A DNA stretch of 64,000 nt from NCBI GenBank assembly GCA_963556145.1, contig OY744473.1:1674001-1738000 (forward strand), written 5' to 3'. The notes beneath the pieces are model-generated. The model saw only the letters and a program-made list of their open reading frames with translations, ran no database searches and had not been told where the DNA came from. Positions 10,505-21,600 of this stretch are shown piece after piece (position 1 is the stretch's first letter; every line of letters begins with the position of its first letter). This DNA comes from Hygrocybe punicea. Taxonomy: Eukaryota > Basidiomycota > Agaricomycetes > Agaricales > Hygrophoraceae. The translations under genes and the position numbers were made by a program.

Positions 10505-12449
10505 GGAGTGATTCCTGTTCCGTGCACTCCGTCGTAACCCAACTCCCTCTGTAGGGGCCTGGTCTGTGTCTGATTGAACAGAGACAGGGCGAGGACGAGG
10601 GCGAGGGCGAGGGCGAGAGGAAGGGGAAGGGCTTGACGGAGGAGATGATGAGTTGCTTGGGCTCTCTGAGCGATGGCGGGGGCAGGGGCGGGGGCAGCGG
10701 GTGGTGGTTTTCCTCGGGCGAACTTGTTTTGTGTGAGCTACCTTCTCAGCAGCTTTCTCCACAGCCTTCTCCCGTCGAGCAACCTTCCGTGCTTCAACAG
10801 CAGCACGCTGCTCATCTTTCTTAGCAGCCCTTTCTGCTACCTTCTCCTGACGCCAATGAGGAGACAGCGTACTTCGTCCTGGGACATAGCGTGATGGAGG
10901 TTGGGTTCAGAGTTGACATTGTGATGGGGGTTTGAATCCAGGGTTCGTTTTGGTGATGTTACGTACACAACCCGGTCACTTCCGGTTGGCGTTTCCATGT
11001 CCTTTTCTAAAAGAGGAAGTAGGAATGCGGGGAATTTTGCAGGGAGGGGTTGTGCCGCTGCCATGGTGGTATTCTTTGCAGGTTCAAATAATGTTTTGTC
11101 AAGGGCGTCAGGATTTAATGGCCAAAGGCCTGTCTTCCGAAATGCAGATACAATGGTTGAGGGTTTAAACGCGTCATTCCTGGCCTGACTGTAGTGTAGA
11201 AGGAAATTTGTCTTGGTGATAGGGACATAAGAACGTGATAACTTGTTGACGGTAGCTTTCCAGCAGGTTGCTAGGGGTCCGAATACGCCAACATCGCATG
11301 GTTGAAGTGCATGCGTTGTGTGAGGAGGTAAACAGACTACGATAATGCGGTGGTCAGCAGCGAATTTGCAGAACTGATAGGTGCAATGAGAGTTGTGCCC
11401 GTCGAGGACGAGAAGTCAATAGCCATCGTCCTTGTTCCGTGCTGCCGACATCGGATGGAAATCTTTTTTCAGCCATAGGTAACCCAACTCTTGATCCATC
11501 CAACCTTTCGGCGAATGTGAAATACTGCCATGTTAACAATGAGTAATGTTATGTATGTGATAAACTGAGAACACTTACCTGGCGTCACATGGATTTACCC
11601 TTCCCCACTGGAGATTTCATCTGAGTCCTTGGAATATGACGGAGGGTCGCAGTGACGTTGGAGTGGGCAGGGGGTGCCCACTCAGGGTGTCATGGGTGCA
11701 TCATGGTGGGATAAGCTGAGTCTCTACTACAGTGTGTTCTCTACTAAGTAGTCCTACGAACCGTGGGATCCTATCACGTGACCTCCTACTACAACGTGCC
11801 ATCAGCGCATATGGTCTCGATGATGGTGATAAGATCCCGATTGCCATCTTCAACTTGGAACGCAGTCTTCTGATCCCTGTCAATCAGTGCTGCAACTCGT
11901 GCCCCGATGCTAAGTTGGATGCCCTTCTCGTCCATGTTGTAGATATTCTCGGGTTTGATGTCGTATTTCTCAATAAGTTCCTTCAGCAGATCAAAGTATG
12001 TGTCAGCGGCGGCGTGGTTCAGGGACTGTGTGCGGCAACGTTCAAGTGATGTCGTCCATTTTACCCGGATGTCCAGATGTCGTGAAAGGAATCGCTTGAC
12101 CCAGGAGGTGCCGATCCATCGACCACAGATATCCGATACGTAATCCTGCAATAACGGCTGTGTCATAGGAATGCCTCGTCGCCCCATCACCTTGATCCAC
12201 TTGACTAAAACCTCTTCTTGTGCCGGGGCAAGCCGTTGTTGGCGCACATGTCCTTCCTTGCGAGTAGGGACACCATGGAAGCGACCGGTGAGAGTGCTGC
12301 GTGGCACGATGAAGGCAATAGCTGCCTGTCAGAGAGAGCACCGGTTGGCCATCAGGCTTGAATCTGGCGACTTCTATTGCCTTTAGGGCAAGCTGGATGC
12401 GTTCTTCAGGGCTGAGTTTCGTGATATCAGGGGGAACTTCTGGATCCAT
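10505..12449 (-). pseudogene. pogo/Fot-type DDE transposase, broken
   Basis: Reads right to left. The N-terminus (start at 12449, MDPEVPPDITKLSPEERIQ) is followed after a frameshift near 12330 by a helix-turn-helix and CENP-B-like region (KWIKVMGRRGIPMT). The first catalytic block is NIYNMDEKGIQLS. A 135-bp insertion lies at 11659-11793, followed by RPSVIFQG. A 54-bp intron (11525-11578) has proper ends. The later blocks LLVLDGHNSH and LPPHTTHALQPCDVGVF carry the remaining DDE residues. An in-frame TGA stands where DGYR-LL would be expected, probably CGA to TGA. The C-terminus is basic and low-complexity. It is inactive as it stands. Confidence 0.85.
11659..11793. mobile_element. 135-bp TG..CA element with ACGT target duplication
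   Basis: Flanked by ACGT at 11655-11658 and 11794-11797. It starts TGGAGTGGGCA, immediately forming a hairpin with TGCCCACTC, and ends CCTACTACA. The interior resembles the outer 145 bp of the large palindrome at 39517-43343, sharing the GGGTG start, an AAGCTGA..GTCTC block, TCCTACG.AAC, ATCACGTGA and the TACTACA end. Its removal restores the transposase frame. Confidence 0.75.
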
Positions 12450-13048
12450 AGCAGTAGGAAGAGAGCCATGGCTGCGTGCAGGGAATGAAAAGACGGCTGT
12501 TATACCAAGTTAACATGAGGTGAATGCATGTTAGATTGAAACTTACACCGCACGGCGACTGATGTAGAGATATCCATTGTTCCTCACGACTGCTCAGCTC
12601 CATTTTCTCCGCCTCTGAACCACCACCTATTCATGGTAAGAGTCTCGATAAGAATCTCTGTGAGTGGAAACTTGGTTCCACACCACGGGCTCCTGAAGTC
12701 ACACATTATGACACTGGTGAGAGATGTTTTGCATGTACATTCACATGACAATCCAGATTTGGATGTTTGCACATTTTGCACGTTATTTTGTGAACCCTTG
12801 CCCTTGCCTTCGCACTTGGTATCCTGAGCAATAAGATCCAGGAGTTACGAGAGTGGGAACGACCTCGTGAGTTTGAGCATCGCACCCAGGGTCTATGGGA
12901 GATGCCGCAGCCGCTAGTTGAGGTGCGGTATATGCATCTGAATATGGATCCATGGGAGTTGCATAGGGGCGAGGGCAAACGCCGGGACTGATATATATCT
13001 GAAGCAGGGGCAGCTTCAAAGCGTCTGGAAATTGGCCGTGATGGAATA
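12450..13048. other. Region 5' of the pogo transposase gene
   Basis: Should contain the 5' end of the pogo element. A minus-strand frame at 12783-13019 (ISPGVCPRPYATPMDPYSDA) may continue the membrane-protein gene found beyond the CAG element, because that element inserted between them at a TA. I cannot confirm the join. Confidence 0.35.
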
Positions 13049-14007
13049 GTGTTGCCGTAGTTCGGTTCTGAACCTAGCCGAACCCGGTTCAAACCCCGAA
13101 CCGAACCCTAGGTTCAGTCTAAGTTCAGCCAAGTGCTGAACCGGACCGCGGGTTCAGTTCCGGGTTTCGAGGCCTGCCGGATTTCCTGAACGGCTCCAAA
13201 CCGCGTCCAAACCGCGAACGTGGATATTTTCAGGGTATTTATTTCATTTGTTTTTCATATTTCTTTACTTACTTTTTCGTGTTAAACGGTATCATGTGAC
13301 CATTACACAAAGTTTCTTCACCAACAACAACAACTTGAACACAAGGCCAATGAACGCGACACAATGTCGCGTTCATGGACACAGGTAAGTTTTATCATTT
13401 ATCTTAACTTTACTAATATTATCTGTTACAGGAAACTCGACCGCGACCACATCGCGAGCACACCACCGTGGCACAAAATGGATCCCAACGCCAACGCGAT
13501 GCCAACGGACGCGGGACAGCCGCAACACCACCACCACCACCACCACCACCAGCGGTGGCAACGGCAACAGCAATGGCAATGGCAACCAGGCAATGACAAC
13601 GGCAACGGCCAGCAGCAGCAGCAACAGCGGAAGCAGCAGCGCCGGCAGCAACGGCAGCAGCAGCAGTGGCAGCGGCAGCGGCAATGGCAAATGCCATCCA
13701 ACATCACCACCAGCGGCAGCAACAACAATGGCAAGGACAACCACGACGGCCAGCAGCAGCAGCAGCAATGCCGGCAGCAGCAGCAACAGCAGCAGTGGCA
13801 ACGGCAACAGCAGCAGCAGGAGTGCAGCAACGACAGCAGCAACGGCAGCAGCAGCAGCAGCAGCAACGGCCACGACAGCAGCAGCAGCAGTGGCAGCAGC
13901 AACGGCGACAGCAGCAGCGCCAGCGCCGGCAGCGGCAGCAACAGCAGCAGTGGCAGCGGCAGCGGCAACGGCAGCAGCAATGGCCACGACAGCAGCAGCA
14001 GCAACGG

Positions 14008-14041
<34 letters not shown>

Positions 14042-14387
14042 GGCAGTTGCAGCAGCAACGGCTACGGCAGCGGCAGCAACAGTGACAGTGGCAACGGCAA
14101 CGGCAGCAGCAGCAGCACCGGACGGCTCCCCCGCAGCCCAACTACCTCGCGAAGTGCAGCGCCGTATCAAGTGATACGTGCCTGCCATTCGTGAGGAGAA
14201 CAGAGCTCATGGGGTGAGCCCATCTCGGTCCGGGGTTCAGACCGTGTCTGAACCCAGACCAAACGCGGACAGACGGTTCGATGCCGTCTGGGTCCAGGTT
14301 TGGCCCAGCGCCAAACCGGACCCGAAGTTCGGTTCGCGGTTCCGCCAAAAAGGGTCGGAACCGGACTAAACTGAACTTCGGCAACAC
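13049..14387. mobile_element. TA-flanked TIR element carrying a large CAG-type repeat
   Basis: The ends are inverted: GTGTTGCCGTAGTTC at the left and GAACTTCGGCAACAC at the right, each next to a TA dinucleotide (13047-13048 and 14388-14389), as for Tc1/mariner-pogo elements. Subterminal sequence is built of GGTTC/GAACC words in both orientations. A perfect inverted repeat, GAACGCGACA..TGTCGCGTTC, lies near 13350-13372. The middle (about 13518-14118) is an imperfect CAG/CAA/GGC trinucleotide repeat that leaves nearly every frame open. No transposase is present. Confidence 0.75.
13518..14118. repeat. Imperfect CAG/CGG/CAA trinucleotide tract, about 600 bp
   Basis: Runs of CAGCAG broken by GGC, CAA and TGG triplets. 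Read on either strand it gives poly-Gln/Ser/Ala or Leu/Val strings. The absence of stops follows from composition and is not evidence of a gene. Confidence 0.9.
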
Positions 14388-14389
14388 TA

Positions 14390-14694
14390 GCGATGTCGGC
14401 ATGATCCGCAGCTGTGTGGCCCTGGCCTGATGTGTCATGGGTGGGTTTGCAAGGGGACGCATCACCTTGGCGGCCTGATTCATTGTTGTCATTGCTGCCG
14501 TGCGACGTGTCATTGCTGTGGATCATGGGAGGTCGGAACACCTTGAATGTCGATAGGGGGATCTCGGGGTCGATCACCTTGTGGATTCGTTGTACTCCCC
14601 GGATTATTGTCATGAGGAGGAATGTGTACACGATAATGATAGCGATAACGGCGGCGGCAATTGACAGTGTCATGATTCGGTCTTTGACAGGCAT
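14390..14694 (-). CDS. Partial membrane-protein frame
   Basis: From an ATG at 14694 (MPVKDRIMTL) a hydrophobic segment of about 25 residues (SIAAAVIAIIIVYTFLLMTI) is followed by a basic stretch and a polar His/Asp-rich tail. The frame runs into the inserted CAG element at 14387, which may have split it from a continuation at 12783-13046. The plan (short N-terminus, one helix, basic and polar tail) resembles the small protein in the LTR-like elements, but I cannot demonstrate homology. Function unknown. Confidence 0.35.
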
Positions 14695-14922
14695 GGGTGG
14701 TGATGGTGAGAGTGGGGTGTCTATTGTCTTTGTGTGAATGATGGGAAGAGTGGTGTCATCTGATGGAAAGTGGAGTTTGAACGTCTGGTCACGTGCAGGT
14801 CTTGCTGGCAATTGCCAGCGAGTCGTTCTTGGTGATAGGGTCTTCTTGGTTGTGTATAAAGCTTGGTGGTTTCTGTGTGCTTGTCCTGCAGAAATGCAAT
14901 GTGTCTCCACCCTTATCACCAA

Positions 14923-15682
14923 GTCACTTTCTTCAAGGCTTCTTCACTCTTCCCCCCAACCTCAGTTATTAAGGTTAATTGTTATACGTTCCACCACCTC
15001 GTCCAACTCTCGGCTTCTGATCGGGATCTCTATTGGGCTTTGGGTCGGTGTTTCGCTTGCGGGAAGGTGAGGCATCGCATGGAGTGTTGCCCGTTGGTTA
15101 AGGTACGCAAGGTCCTTTTGTGCCAGTTACTGGCCAACCCGTACTGTGAGTGTTTTGGTTGGTGGGTCGTCTGGGGTCTTCTGACTGAGTCTTATTCTAG
15201 AATTGGATGATGCGTGGAGGTCGGAGGAGTCGTCCCCTGAGATACCGCCGCTGATTACAGTGAGCTGGGGCTCATCATCTGAGGACCTGAGGGGTCCTTC
15301 TCCGGAGCCAGTCGGAGACTTGACTTATCGTGAGTCTGGTTTCCCACTGCTATTTGCGGTGGCTTCCAGGTTTATGATGGTTTGTCACGCAGTGATTGAG
15401 AGGTCATTGGAGAGGGAGGTTGAGCGGTTCTTGGACAATGTGCATGTCCAGTTGCAAGTGTCGGGATCATCGGTCTCGGATGCGATTACTGTAGAATAGA
15501 GTAGTCGCATTATCTGTATTTGTATCCGGTCTGGTGCCCCTTCCAGGGGTCTGTGAATGTATATGTCCCCCCACTCCGCAGGGTGTGAGTTGTAAGGGCT
15601 TGTCTGGTGATCTGTCAAAGATTGTCATGAAAATAAGTGGTATTTGAGGAAAAATGTATGGGGGTGACATATTTTCATGACA
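14923..15682. other. Unassigned region with a zinc-knuckle-like motif
   Basis: A plus-strand frame at about 15045-15095 contains C-FA-C-GKVR-H-RMEC-C, which fits the CCHC zinc knuckle spacing of Gag-like proteins. A following frame (15203-15499) cannot be joined to it by a consistent splice. At 15624-15636 and 15670-15682 the word TGTCATGAAAATA occurs as an inverted pair, the second copy ending exactly where the hAT fragment begins. Probably remnants of more than one element. Confidence 0.35.
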
Positions 15683-16525
15683 GGATCAGAACCTCAACCA
15701 TCAGATGAATGAACCTTACCATCTGGCTATTTTCACCGCCATGAAGCTAGCACACAAGAAGATGAATCAGTATTATTCTCTCACAGATGAGTCTTCTGCA
15801 TATCGCATTGCAATGGGTATGTTCTACCAAACCTGTAAATACTTTCATTCAAAATCGCTAACCATCAATAGTGCTTCATCCTGGCCTCAAATTGCAATAT
15901 TTTCGGCAACAGGGATGGAACGAAGAGTGGATTGATCACACTGAGAATCTGGCACATGAAGAGTATATCAGTTCTTATGAGAATAAGGTTGATACATTGG
16001 AGTGTGTTATGGAGACGAACACTCCAGTGAGTGTTTGTAATGCTTCACCTGCACTGACTAACCTTGTTATAGCCCAACGAGAAAGGCTTCTCAGACTTCA
16101 GTAACTTATCTGTCAATCAGTTGGCAGTGCAGCGCTGTAGTGAAATTGATGAGTACTTGCGTGTCCCAGTTGACAATGTCAAGAACCCTCTAGTATGGTG
16201 GCTCGCCAATCAACACATTTACCTGAATTTATCGCAGATGGCTCTAGATTATCTCAGTATCCCTAGTACGTGTCAACAACATGTACCTGTGTTATGACTT
16301 ATCATTATGCCGTTAGCCACCTCCACTGCGGTGGAGAGAGTTTTCTCACAAGCATGGCACCTTCTCAGTTTCACTCGCAACCGTCTCTCCCCATCATCAA
16401 TCCGTTCTTACCTCTGTCTTGGTTCCTGAGGCCGCCATGACCTTCTTCTGATGGAGGATCTGCAGGAGGCCATGAAAGATAACAAGAGTAAGAGGGACGT
16501 CTCAAATTTGGAGGTTGCAGAGTAA
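15683..16525 (+). pseudogene. hAT transposase, C-terminal portion
   Basis: The frame reads across three introns (15817-15871, one after TNTP near 16027, one near 16268-16315) and gives recognisable hAT blocks: YYSLTDESSAYRIAM joined to VLHPGLKLQYFRQ, then NPLVWWLANQ and STAVERVFSQAWHLLSFTRNRLSP, the C-terminal dimerisation region. A TGA interrupts at about 16429 and the frame then resumes to 16525. The upstream DNA-binding and catalytic parts are absent here; they occur, as the same or another copy, on the minus strand at 23561-25863. Confidence 0.85.
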
Positions 16526-16669
16526 GTATATATCTGATGTGTACAATGTTTGCTGCTGTGGTGCACGTTCAACCGTGCAAAATATACCCAAATGAACCAC
16601 GGTGCAAACAGCACCATGGGGTTTATGTCACACCTGTATATGTTACAGCCATTTTCTTAATTCTTGAGA

Positions 16670-17430
16670 CTTTTTGGATTTTTTTAAGAGTTTAGGAAAA
16701 TGTTGACTTAGAAAATTTTTGAGTGCTGTGTTTTGTATCTCATGGAATACTGCATGGATTGATATGGTAATAGAGGGAAAGTTGGACTGTTTCTTAAGGG
16801 CTTTCCACTCTTGTAATTACAATTGGAAAATATTTAGTGTGTGGTGAGTTGTGGATGAAACAAAAGGTAAACAAGTACTTTTTGACACCCCAAATGATAT
16901 TCACAAATCATGGCATCAAATGAGCTCCTATGAACAAGATTGTAGGGAGAAAATTGTTCAGTTTTTCAAGAGCTAGAAGTACATATACTATATTTTTCTT
17001 TATTTTTTCCCCTTCAGCCAATAGTTATGACTCCTGTGGTTTTTTATTTCAATGAAGACAAACATAGTATTGATGTAATATTGGCTGAAGGGGAAAAAAT
17101 AAAGAAAAATACGGTATATGTACTTCTAGCCCTTGAAAAAATGAACAACTTTCTCCCTACAATCTTCTTTATAGGCGTTCATTTGATGCCATCATTTGAC
17201 AATATCATTTTGGGTGTCAAAAAGTACTAGTTTACCTCTTATTTCACCCATAACTCACTACACATTGAATATTGTTCAAATGTAATTACAGGACCTGATA
17301 GCCCTTCAAAAATAGTACAACTTTCCCTCTATAATCATGTCATTCCATGCAGTATTTCATGAGAAACACAAAACAGCATTGAAAATTCTACCAAGTCCAT
17401 ATTTCTCAATTGATTAAAAAAAGCCCAGTT
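16670..17430. mobile_element. Foldback element, about 0.75 kb with arms over 300 bp
   Basis: The left arm (from about GACTTAGAAAATTTTTGAG through CTTTATTTTTTCCCCTTCAG) is repeated in reverse complement at the right (CTGAAGGGGAAAAAATAAAG through GAAAATTCTACCAAGTC). The loop is about 50 bp around 17035-17075. Arm similarity is imperfect, so this is an old copy. No coding potential. Confidence 0.75.
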
Positions 17431-18661
17431 ACTCTCATGCTTTATGCAAGCGGCTGTAAGTGAGCGGTGTCAACCCATACTCGATAAGGGTACGGTGTAG
17501 AGGGTTGACGTCCCTCTGAGTCCGTATCATCGATATATCACGAATCCGGACCAACCCGATGCCGCCATTCGACTTGCATTCGAACCCGACGTAACCCGAC
17601 GTGACGTGACGTGACGTGACCCGACGTGACCGACGTAACCCGACACATGCCGCTTTGTGACGGCCGCTTTTGGGCTAAATCTGTCAGCCTCAAACGCCTC
17701 GGAGTTCCAATTCCAGGAGATGGATCTCTTCGGACTCAATCCCTGACTTCGGATTTACCTTATTTATGCATCCCCTCGTCCTTTCGGAGATATGTAGGAC
17801 TTTTCCAATCTTTTTCATGGATATTCGTTTTCCCCTCCACTTTCCTGTCTTCGTTGCTTTGCAACCCCCCTTTCCACTTCCCCATTCCAGTGTTTCTTTG
17901 TAGTTTCTATCGGCCGAAGTAGACATGTCCGAAAGTAGCTACACACTCATGTACTATAAAAACGGTCCCCGACGACTGTACAAAATAAGATACCCTTAGT
18001 CCCCATTTCCCTTTAGTCAGAATCGCCTTTTAATCCCTTCAAATGCTCGTCCACGTAGACCCTTAGCATTTTTATAGTTCACTTCGTCGTCTTTATCGTT
18101 GTTTCCGTATATTCGTTCATCATTTCCGACCTGACCTGACCCGACCCGCCGTACCCGACATCGTCGGCATCGTCGGGTTCTTTATTATTTGTCCATTTTC
18201 ACTCTGTTCATCGCCGGATTCGTCGTTATTAGTCCAGTTTTACGCGGCGCCTTTACTTTTACTAACAATCCCTTTCTTTTACTACTATTCCCGACACTGA
18301 ATTATCCAGTCACTTCTACGCTGACACCCTCTGGTTAGGATCTTATTTCTTTATATAGTTCCGAAGCCACCAAGAACCCGCATCTACAACGGTTTTAACG
18401 GTTTCGGGTACGGTGTTCAAAAAATTGACCTGCAGTATACCCATACCATACCCCAATCACATAGAGCAGTGAAAAAAATTGCATTGCAGGTCAAGGTCAC
18501 TCAAAATGGTAACTGGATTGCCCAAAAATGGTTTGGCTATGGTGTAAATCGAAATTAAATGGGTGGTTGAATTATACCTGGAGTGGGTGGTAGAAAATTA
18601 AATAAATTAAATAAAGGGAGAAGAGGAGGTAGTACAAGACAATTAATCAAGGCATACATGG
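17431..18661. other. Possible degenerate LTR with GTGAC-type microsatellite
   Basis: The GC-richer part (about 17465-18420) contains a CCGACGTGACGTGAC microsatellite at 17583-17645 and a TATAAAA at about 17956, and its two ends both carry GGGTACGGTGT. These features suggest an old solo LTR, but TG..CA ends and a target duplication were not found. 18420-18661 is the 3' flank of the next gene. Confidence 0.3.
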
Positions 18662-21600
18662 TCAACTATTAAACGCACCTGGACAGCCCACCTGACCACA
18701 CCTTGGGCATGCACGAGGTTTCCTTTTTTTGATAACAATATCCTCACCAGAAGAATCCATCTGTCTCTTTTTCCCCTTTCCCTGCACCAAAGTGCCACCA
18801 AGTGGTTTTTCTCCATATGAGAGATGAAGTGTTGTTTGTTGAGCACTGGCACGGCCAAGAAGTATACCAATGTGGTATCTGTTGACATTGTCATCATCAG
18901 TGTGTGGCAATGCACGTTGACCTTGCATAACTTGTTCATCAAGTGTCTGTGGGCCCTGAGCTGGAATCTGTTGAGTATGTCCTGTGTCCAGTATTATCTC
19001 CAGTTGTGCACAAATCAATGTATATGCAGTCTTATTTTGTTTAACTGAGTTTGACTCATTGCAGTGGTCCTGCCAGGTTTTGTGATATGTCTTGAGATGC
19101 TCTGGCAGCTGTTTACATCATATCACACCAATGAACATAAATATATGAATGCACAACCAATTGTGACCAATCAGAAGAGACAGCAATCCAGCTTGGCTGT
19201 CGTGGACCACCAAAATGCCCACTCTCCAGTTTTATGAGTGCACGGTAGAGGGCTCTCTCCTGAACAGTGTGAATTGGTAAGACAGCAATACAAGTGTGTT
19301 GGTGTTTGGCCAGGTGGTCATGTCACACATTGATCTCTTCAGCAAATGTTGGATGATCCCAAGCTTGCTGCGAGTGGATTCAGAGAGAGGAAGGATCCCA
19401 AAAGACTCTGATGATCTGTCGTAGTCATTTCCATTCACCCATCCCAATAATGGTAGATTTGACTTTGTGACTGGATGACAGGCTTCAGCAGTGGAGTCGA
19501 GGAGGGAGAACAGGTGATTTGTAGCCCAGATATCATATGAGCCAGCATAGGGTTTTTCTGTGCAATTGGTTGTGCCAACCTGTCATGGGCATTGTCAGCA
19601 AGTGATTCTGGGTAAGATGAATGAGACTTACTTTCAGATTGTGGGACAGACAATAGTCACACAACATGTTGACTGCAAAACATGGTGATGCATTGAAAGA
19701 CCCAAATCGCAGTCTGATGTTCTGATGAACACCACCCTCCACATTGTTTGTGCCTTGGATACATCTGTACATGTTGAGGCCATGGGCGTCAGTTCCATGG
19801 GTGGTGTAAAGGCTGACACCAGGTGGGTCAGAATAATACCCTAATTTGATATTCTCAAGCACAGCACGAGCTTTCTCCCAGGATGCATCACTGAATAGTG
19901 GCTGCCTGGTTGTGCTGTCCCTCAATGGTCCAAATGTCTGAAGAACTTGTGTGACTCAAGGCAGCAATATCTCTGGCTCCGGAATAAACCTCTTGACACG
20001 GGCCCAGACCCACTCTGCATTAGTGAGCACCATGAGGTCATAGGTTGTGTGAAGTGTGTCAAGAACATGAGACACAGCAGCCTTGTCACTAGCATCTGGA
20101 ATGAGTAGTGCATTGCGTAACGCTCGAGCAAATGGGCAACAGAGACCATGATGTAGTGATATCTTGAATTGATCCATCAGGTGCCAGATATCCCCAAGGA
20201 CTCACGATCGTATTGGCATATCTGGTGATGCAAGGCAGGGAAGACGTTGCAATGACTGTGCCTGAATGTCTGAAAGTGGATCCCGGCTTGCTGTTCGTGG
20301 GTTGTCCTCATCGTGGTCATACTGAATTACATCAGGCCATGTGGAACATTCATCAGCTTCAGGACCTGTTTGCAAAGCTGACACCACATCACTGGAGGTA
20401 TATTGTTCATTGAGGGGAACATAGTGTTGAGCAGGTAGTGGTGCCAGTGTGCATGGTTGCTGTGGTGGGTGAGGGCATATGCGAAGGTCTCAAATGTGGC
20501 AGAGAAGGCCAAATGGGAAGGAGTCACCAAAGTCAGAGATTGCAACATCCTTGCTGCAGGATTTGAGTAACTCACGAGGAATGAGATAGGCAGGCACCTG
20601 GACTGATGTGAGATTTACAATTGTTCATGTCTTTGTGACAGTGACACCATTGAAGTCAACTGGCCTGTCTGGTGCAATAAATCCAAATGCAACAGTGGTC
20701 TTGTGATCTTGAGACAGTAATCGCACTGGTGTACCTCCACTCATCTTGATGGTGACCATGTTATCAAGTGGTAGGGCAGTCATGGCATCAAATATAGCCC
20801 ATGCAGCGTAGACATCAAGAATCACATACTGCTTCTGTGCCGTTGTGAGTGTCCCACTGTCCCACTGTGTGCTGATGTGGATTGAGGCATCCTTTGGGAG
20901 AAAGCGATGGAGGACAAGTGAAGTGAGATCAGCAAGTCTGATATTTGTGAGACTCGTGATATTGTTCTGCTTTGTGACAGAACCCAGCTCCAGTTCCCCG
21001 CAAAATGGTGGATCTGTTGCTGAAAAACCACAGTCCCGAAAGAGCCTTGTGAAGTCTGCCTTAATGTGCACCCCAACTTTGCAAATGTGAGGTGAATGGA
21101 GCAGAGAAAGCAACGTATGTGGAAGATGCAAAAACCCATCATGAATGTAGGACACAACCTTGATCAGAATTAGCCTTCAATTCACAATGTGCAGTATGTT
21201 GGTGTACTGGTATGAGATATATCTGTTGATGAACAGCAAGCTGAATCAGAGAGACCCGGCCCTGGATCCCATTCTGCAGGTCAACAGGCCATTCCATATC
21301 CATCACCACATAGGCATCACCGGAGATGGTCTGGAAGTCCTCCATGAGGCTATCAAGCTGCATATTGACTTGATAAGTGGTACCAAGCTCAGATACACTC
21401 CATTTATCCAGAAGGGATAGTGATGGCAGTGTAGAACTCGGCACGGGGTGGACATCACGGACAAGCGATGGGAAAATCCTCTCCAGCTCCGCTTTATCCC
21501 CTTGTACACTATTGGTGTATACCAGCTCAATGTTACTATGGCCATATTGTCGCAGAGAAAAAGGAATCTTCGAGAGGGCTGGCATGAACTGATCATGAGC

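Noticed and set aside
13364..14194. Long Gln/Ser/Gly-rich protein frame, and matching Ala/Leu-rich frames on both strands
   Set aside because: The imperfect CAG-type repeat removes stop codons in nearly every frame. No non-repetitive domain supports any one of them.
15203..15499. 98-residue frame following the zinc-knuckle motif
   Set aside because: It has no ATG, and no splice choice joined it in frame to the knuckle. Left as unassigned.
17465..18420. Solo LTR
   Set aside because: A TATA box and similar end words are present, but matching TG..CA ends and a target duplication could not be found, so it is kept only as a low-confidence note.
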